The translations under genes and the position numbers were made by a program. Positions 45,825 to 64,000 of a stretch of DNA of 64,000 nt are shown piece by piece. Under the pieces are notes generated by a model. It was not told the origin of the DNA and ran no database searches. It was given only the letters and a program-made list of their open reading frames with translations. How positions within the stretch are numbered: position 1 is the stretch's first letter; each line of letters opens with the position of its first letter. This DNA comes from Muricea muricata (lineage: Eukaryota; Cnidaria; Anthozoa; Malacalcyonacea; Plexauridae): positions 10,269,300-10,333,299 of the forward strand of contig OY979730.1 in the NCBI GenBank assembly GCA_963855995.1, written 5' to 3'.

Positions 45825-48800
45825 ATGAGTGTCGAACAAGAAGTAGCGAAATTAGCTAAACAGTTGGATAAAATAGTTTCTGAAGAGAATTCCGTGAGTG
45901 TTGTAGTCGAAATATGTCATTCGCCATGTAATCACTATAATGCCGCCATTTTAAATATTCCATATTTTGTTGGCATATAAATTATAAGGTTGTAGTCATT
46001 GTTGAAATTTGTGTGCTTGTATCTGGTCTTTTAAAATGCGATGGTTAAAGCATGTGATGACTTTTTTGTTAAATTAGATCTTCCAAGTCTTGCTTTTTTG
46101 TAGTCAGTTGTTTAGATGCAAAATTAATTAGAGAGGGTTAGATTTGACTTCCACACTACCACTACTGTTACCTTATCCAGATTTTTAAGCAATCTGATTG
46201 GTCAGTTGGGTAGAACAAGCTCATCTGATTGGCTGAAAGATTGATTAAGGTAGTGATAGTGGTAGTGGAAGTCAAATCTGGACCTCGCTATTATATACCA
46301 TTGAATGATTGGTCATTCATCTATGTCCCAATGTATGTAATTCTGCTCATATACCACAGGTGTTAGGATTCTGTTATGTTGGGAAACTTACTTCGGCAAG
46401 ATTGCACGGTTATTTGGGCTAAGTCATTTTCGAATTACGCTATTCAGCGACATATTTTTAGAAAATGCATATGACGATGCTTGATAAGGTGATAGGCCTG
46501 GGTAAAATAGAGTGTTTGTGTGTCAGTTTCTCACTCTACCTCAACATGGTCTTATAAACACGTGACGAGATCTGTGACACAGGTCTCTATTTATGTTACA
46601 GGGAATACTATAGTAATTACAAAATATATATGAGATTATATGCCATCAAAACATGTTTTAGAAGAGTGAGAAACAAATCATGTAAAGTACCAAATGTCTC
46701 ATTCAGCCAACTCCTTAAGAATGAGTCTACTAGATATCCAACCACCTTTTCGTCATATGCATATTGTTACCGATGATCTTAATAAACATGACAAAATTTG
46801 GTATTTGCAATCTGAGGTTTCCATCAGAATTTAGAGCTGCCATTCAGCAGAGGCGACCAAGCTTTCATCATTTGTGAAACCATTAATTGCAAATTAACAA
46901 GCCTGATTACAAGTTTGGTCAACAAGTTGCTAGAAGTCAGAAAAATTGAAAACTTGCAACAAGTTGCAAAGTTTTTGGCCAACTATGTGTGGTTATGGGT
47001 TTGGATTTGTTGATGATAGACACATACAGTAATAGCATATTTTCATTGACAAAACATCACCCACTGTAATGTGCACTGTACTTTTATTATGGTAAATAGA
47101 TTATGTGTATTTTAGAATCAAGAAGTTGCTGTTGATTTGTTAAAAACGTTGAAAGATCTCCCAATAACGCTGGATGTTTTGCAGGTAAGATTTGACCTTT
47201 CGGATATAGTTAATATTACTGTGTACCATGACTCCATCCGGCTTGTTTGAATAACATTGCCACTGGTCTGATAATGTCATTAAGCTTGTTGCTAGTTGTT
47301 AACAGCTTGTTCCAAGTGTGTTACTGACAACAAAATTGAAAGAGGCAGGCATGAAAGCACAACATTGATTGCAACAAAACAGGACTGCAACAAGTTGTTA
47401 ACAAGCTGTAACAGCTGTATTTTTACATTCATTTGCTGCCAGAATACTTGGAGTTTGAATTACGATGGAAACAAATAACTTCTACGTTAACTTCTTACGT
47501 TTAGAAAACAAGAATAGGTATGGCCGTGAATGTGCTACGAAAGTCCAGCTCAAATCCTGAAGTTCAAACAATATCAAAAGCTTTAATTAAAAGTTGGAAG
47601 AAACTTTTGACAGGTATAGAAAATCAGTCGAAAAAAACTTGCAAAAAGACAGTCTGCGAGTGAGTGTGTGACGTTTTTAACTGTACTTTGTTAGAACCAG
47701 TACAATATCTATGTTTTTGAACGTTGCTAGTAGAATTTACGGCTCTTTAAAGCCTGCATCAGTGCATCATTGGTACTTGATATGAATTCGGTTGAAATTA
47801 CGTTTTTTTCTGTGTTTTTAGACAAAGAAAGTTCCAAAGAAGGCGGTAGTAAAGGCGAGAGCGAATCTGATAAAACTTCGACTAAATCTAAAACGACAGA
47901 AACAGCTGTGAAGAGTGAGAAAGTTGAAACGAAAGTCGTTCCTACAACCAATAACGATGTCAGACAAAAATGCCGGGAAATGATCGTGAACTCTTTGAAA
48001 ACTTCAGATAATGACGGCGAAGGTATTTGCTAACTGTAATTCAGCCGTTGATTTTTCTTCGAATATCTCATTCTTTAGTTGATATCTTTTCCGTAGGCTG
48101 AATAGTCAGCAAGAAAACTTATTTTTGGAAGGTCAAGTGTCTGTTAACTGGACGACTAATTCTTTAAACGTTTTCAATCTTTTATTATGTGTTTCTTATT
48201 AGATGTAGAGGGTATCGCAGCTGCTATCGAAAATTGTATCCTTGACAAATTGATGAAAATTGTGGTGGAATTAGTTTACATGAGAGTTGAGGGGGGTTGA
48301 GAAGCGAGAGTTTGTATGAGAGTTTTCTCAACTCTCATGTCCTGGTCAAACGAGAACAAGTGTTGATGAGAGATGAGAAACGAAAGTTTGTATGAGAGTT
48401 TTCTCAATTCTTATGTCCTGTTCAAACGAGAACAAGAGTTGCATGAGAGTTGATGAAAGTTGAGAAGCGAAAGTTTGTATGAGAGTTTTCTTATCTCTCG
48501 TATCCTGGTCATCCTTAACGCATTTGTATCGCAGGTATATTTGAAGAATTTAGGGACACGAACACGAAATACAAAACAAGAATTCGAAGTCGTGTTTCGA
48601 ATCTTCGCGACGCAAAGAACTCCAAGTTAAGAGAGGCGGTAGTGAACGGTGAGATAACGCCAGAACGGATGGCGAAGATGACAGCAGAGGTGAGAAGAAC
48701 AGTGTAAAATGTGCATTAAGATTTTAATAATTGACAGCAAGTAGTGTACAGTCACCCTGTTTGTGACGTCATCACTATGCACCTACATGTAATTATAAAA

Positions 48801-49753
48801 CAAGATGGCGGACGTCTATTGTCATTTGCCCTTGAATATTTCAGAAACTAAAGATGTTTTAAAAAATTTAACAACGGATTTTACATTTACAGAGGATATA
48901 CTGCCATATCCCTTTAATACGTTTCGGTTTTGTTCAATATGTGAGAAAGCAGGATTCATGCTGAAATTTTGACTTAAAAAGTAGTTGTAGGACAATTCTG
49001 CCGACATTTTTCATCGCTTGTGATCGCCTTGCTTCTTTGAAAAGGAAATGGCAAATGACGAAATCAAAACTCTACGAAAGAAGTTCACGAAAGAAGCTAT
49101 CGACGACGCCCAAATGGCAGTAACAGCGGGAACGCCGACTGATCTTTTCAAATGCGGCAAATGTCAAAAGAGACACTGTACTTACACGCAGGCAAGTTTT
49201 GTACAGTTCATGTAGTCTTGTAAAATGTCCGTGAAGCTTTGCCTCCGGTATTAGAGGGTAGCTCGGGGCACTTTACAAACACGCTGGTCAAACACGCAGC
49301 CAGATCTGCGAGGAATGAACTGAAACCAGGAAAAGTAGTCAGAACAGATAACTTAGAAAGTAACGTGTGTTTATTTTCAAGGTTCAAACAAGAAGTGCAG
49401 ACGAACCGATGACAACGTTCGTTTACTGTCAAGAGTGTGGAAATAGATGGAAGGTCAGTTTGAAATCGTTGAGCGTGCGTCTAATAGGGTCGAGATTGGA
49501 TTCGGTATGTCGTGTTATTGTGGAGAACATTAAGTGAGAAACTCTCATACATTTCTCGCTTGTTTTCGTTTTACAAAGTTTGAAATGTACTGTATTTCTG
49601 ACGAAATGATTCGTTATCATTAAATTTTTGCTAAGCTTAAATGACGTTTTTTGAAGGCGTTATTCTGTAAACAAGTTGTCGACCAGCCTACCCAGAATTC
49701 AGTACGGCACTAACACAGTCATGATCGTATTTTTTTCTTTCTAGTTTTGCTGA
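45825..49753 (+). CDS. TCEA: Transcription elongation factor TFIIS
   Basis: Nine exons: 45825-45893, 47116-47184, 47505-47613, 47822-48022, 48203-48235, 48535-48689, 49045-49191, 49382-49453, 49745-49753. They total 864 nt (287 residues), close to the roughly 300 usual for animal TFIIS. The N-terminal helical bundle (1-82) includes [10 protein letters not shown] and [10 protein letters not shown] Ser/Lys/Glu linker follows, then the polymerase-binding central domain (about 145-225; [22 protein letters not shown]). The C-terminal zinc ribbon has CGKC (249, 252), CQEC (277, 280) and the catalytic acidic hairpin RSADEP with Asp268-Glu269. It stimulates transcript cleavage by arrested RNA polymerase II in the nucleus. 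The fifth exon is only 33 nt. The intron after 49191 begins GCAAGT, a GC-AG intron confirmed by frame and family alignment. The last exon encodes just FC and stop. Confidence 0.96.
46140..46279. mobile_element. Palindromic MITE in TFIIS intron 1
   Basis: AGATTTGACTTCCACACTAC and GTGGTAGTGGAAGTCAAATC are inverted arms, with a second inner pair, GATTGGTCAG and CTGATTGGCT, in direct order. Confidence 0.75.
46895..47420 (+). repeat. Two CAAGTTG-family fragments flanking TFIIS exon 2
   Basis: Short copies at about 46895-46985 (AACTTGCAACAAGTTGCAAA) and 47235-47420 (GCTAGTTGTTAACAGCTTGT, ACAAGTTGTTAACAAGCTG) on either side of the 69-nt exon 47116-47184. Confidence 0.65.
48290..48515 (+). repeat. 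Three tandem GAGAGTTGAGAAGCGAGAG units (about 80 bp)
   Basis: AGTTTGTATGAGAGTTTTCT recurs at about 80-bp spacing with TCTCATGTCCTGGTCAAACG between, in the TFIIS intron just before exon 6 (48535). A single related unit lies in a PRPF40 intron at about 58918-59000. Confidence 0.8.
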
Positions 49754-51560
49754 TGACAGTCTTTCAATGTCCACGGATGGGAAAACATCCATACGAGCGA
49801 ATTTTTAGAAATCTAGTGAACAGACACTATTATAAAACAAACTATAATCTATTGGAATTCGCGGAAACTTTGCCAAAGTTTTAGCCATGTACAAATTTTC
49901 TAGTATATACTTTAAAGTTTAGCTATACGTGTTGTGTTCATGTAGCGTATTGGCTCTGCTTCGATAGGGTCACCTGAACAGAATGTTTCTGCTGTGAAAG
50001 TGTCTACTCAAGAAGGATTGCTCATTTGTCAGACTTGTAAGCTATCAATTTTGCTGGTTTGGTACCTCATGCACTTGCAACAAGTCTGTTAAATCAGCCT
50101 TGTTACAACTTGTTGAAACAACTTGCAGCAAGCCAAGTTTTGACAATCAGCTTGCAACAAGACTGTTGACAACTTGAAACAGACCATAGATATTAGAAAA
50201 AGGGATGGAGTGGCAACTCTTTTGTTATCTATATTTTATCTTCAGTTGAGCACACCGGAAGCAAACATTGCCCAACTTGTATGGTAATTATGCTCATGAA
50301 CTCAATTTCATTCATACGCATGATTACCATAGCGAGTTGTGCAATGTTTGTTTCCGGTTTATTCAAAATAACTGAACCGAAGATCGTGTATAGTATTGAA
50401 TAGCGTTGCCAATCCATTCCCTTGTCTAATATCTATGAACAGACTTGTCGTCAACAAGCTGTCACGAGTCATGCGAACTGATATCGGCTGGACAACTCTG
50501 TTGCAACATTTTGACAGGCTTGTTGCGACTTGCCTGTGTGATATCTGCATGTCATGTTACAATGTGGATAAAAATAAGTCACTAGCCAGCCTGGTTAGGC
50601 GAGACATCACCTCGCGCTAGGTGGAATCAAGTAGGATAAAACAGTCTCCCACTTTTGGTACCCAAAACCACTAAAGTTTAAACAGAATCCGGCTAATATT
50701 TCTTTATTTATGACCTAGCCCCCCCCTCCCCCCCCCCCCCCCCTATAGTCCCTCCACTTTCTAGTGCGCTCAGAACTTATTTTTAGCCACAAGTTTACGC
50801 GTTGTCAATGGCCAGACAATGGGCTTCTTCGCTCAAATAAAAACTTTGTAAGTTTATTCTTGTCAGAAATGGTGTTACCAGACTAGGCCTCCACAAATGT
50901 ATAGCCAATTTAGCTAGAAATCTTTACGTGCGCAATGATTTTTAAGATTTCAACTTTTGAGTGTCGGGCTGCTAAACTAGTTTTTTTTCCGCTGAAAAAT
51001 ATTTATGTAATGTACCTGTATATGTAGTAGTGTAATATTCAAATTTATGTTACAATATTGATATGTATTTGGCTGTGTGTTACAAGCGTAATGCCCGAAG
51101 TTCATTAAATCATTTTTTAATGAAAATATATTTGACTTTAGGCAATCTCCCCTCTTGTTTTCAAGCATTGGAAAAAAGTACTGTTGTCCTAAAAGTCATA
51201 TTGTACGATACGACCTCAAAAAAGCAACAATAAACAAAACCTCTATCACGTTTAAAAGTGTTTAATTAAAACTAGTCTTCTCTCTGGATTTCAATATTGA
51301 CACATTACATCAGGATTTGTGTTTTTAAATGTGTGTTATCAGCGCGTGTACAACGAACATTGTCAGTGAGACAAGCTCTGCTATATATTTACAATGGAAA
51401 AGATTAAAACTGTCCGTCTTCCGTGTAGAAAGAGGTTCTCTGCCTTCTTCTTTCCCCAAGACATTTGGACACAATGTTAAGCTAAGCAAGAAAATGACAG
51501 CCACGGAACGCCTCGAAACTATGGATGCGAAATCCTCCTGTGCTAGTTTCCTAGACGTTG
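49754..51560. other. Shared 3' region between convergent TFIIS and PRPF40 genes
   Basis: No exon seen. It includes the 3' UTR of both genes. Candidate plus-strand AATAAA signals are at 50836 and 51229. CAAGTTG-family fragments lie at about 50060-50185 and 50425-50545, and C8-T-C16 tracts at about 50719-50743. Confidence 0.55.
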
Positions 51561-63896
<12,336 letters not shown>

Positions 63897-64000
63897 CTGA
63901 AGAAAATGCGTGAAAAATGAAATTTGACGGAGATCTACAGTATGCACTGGTAATAGGAACCTTGATATGTTGAGAATTAATGTGAATGGATAGCAATAAA

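Overview
The window is metazoan nuclear DNA: AT-rich, with intron-split genes using GT-AG splice sites, dense short palindromic transposon relics, and no bacterial or viral features. The repeat families (CAAGTTG-rich elements, GGCCGGTTGT-ended foldbacks, tRNA-like SINE heads) and the tandem neuropeptide-type GPCRs suggest a cnidarian, probably an anthozoan. That assignment is inference; no marker gene fixes the species.

Layout. (1) 6.6-16.0 kb, plus strand: a complete eight-exon gene for a secreted 468-residue protein with a signal peptide, two thyroglobulin type-1 domains, a furin-like RRKR site and a trypsin-fold domain. Its catalytic His and Ser are replaced by Ser and Thr, so it looks like a pseudoprotease. 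A 45-bp minisatellite, a (TTCAG)46 microsatellite and copies of dispersed repeats lie in its flank and introns. (2) 16.1-30.8 kb: a gene-poor stretch packed with foldback elements and low-complexity DNA; no gene could be supported. (3) 30.8-44.4 kb, minus strand: three tandem class A GPCR genes with shared intron positions. The middle one carries an extra intron in the third intracellular loop, flanked by a 7-bp direct repeat, which looks like an intron gained by element insertion. (4) 45.8-49.8 kb, plus strand: a complete nine-exon TFIIS (TCEA) gene with one GC-AG intron. (5) 51.6-63.9 kb, minus strand: the 3' eighteen exons of a PRPF40 splicing factor (WW domain, FF domains, ER/K-rich tail); its 5' end lies outside the window.

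Functionally there are three unrelated sets: a secreted Tg1/S1-homolog protein, a small receptor family probably sensing peptides, and a convergent pair of general RNA polymerase II factors (elongation factor TFIIS and the U1 snRNP-associated Prp40). Exon chains were assembled by hand from reading-frame continuity, splice-site dinucleotides and family alignment. Phases close exactly in all six genes. The main uncertainty is one acceptor choice in the PRPF40 tail.
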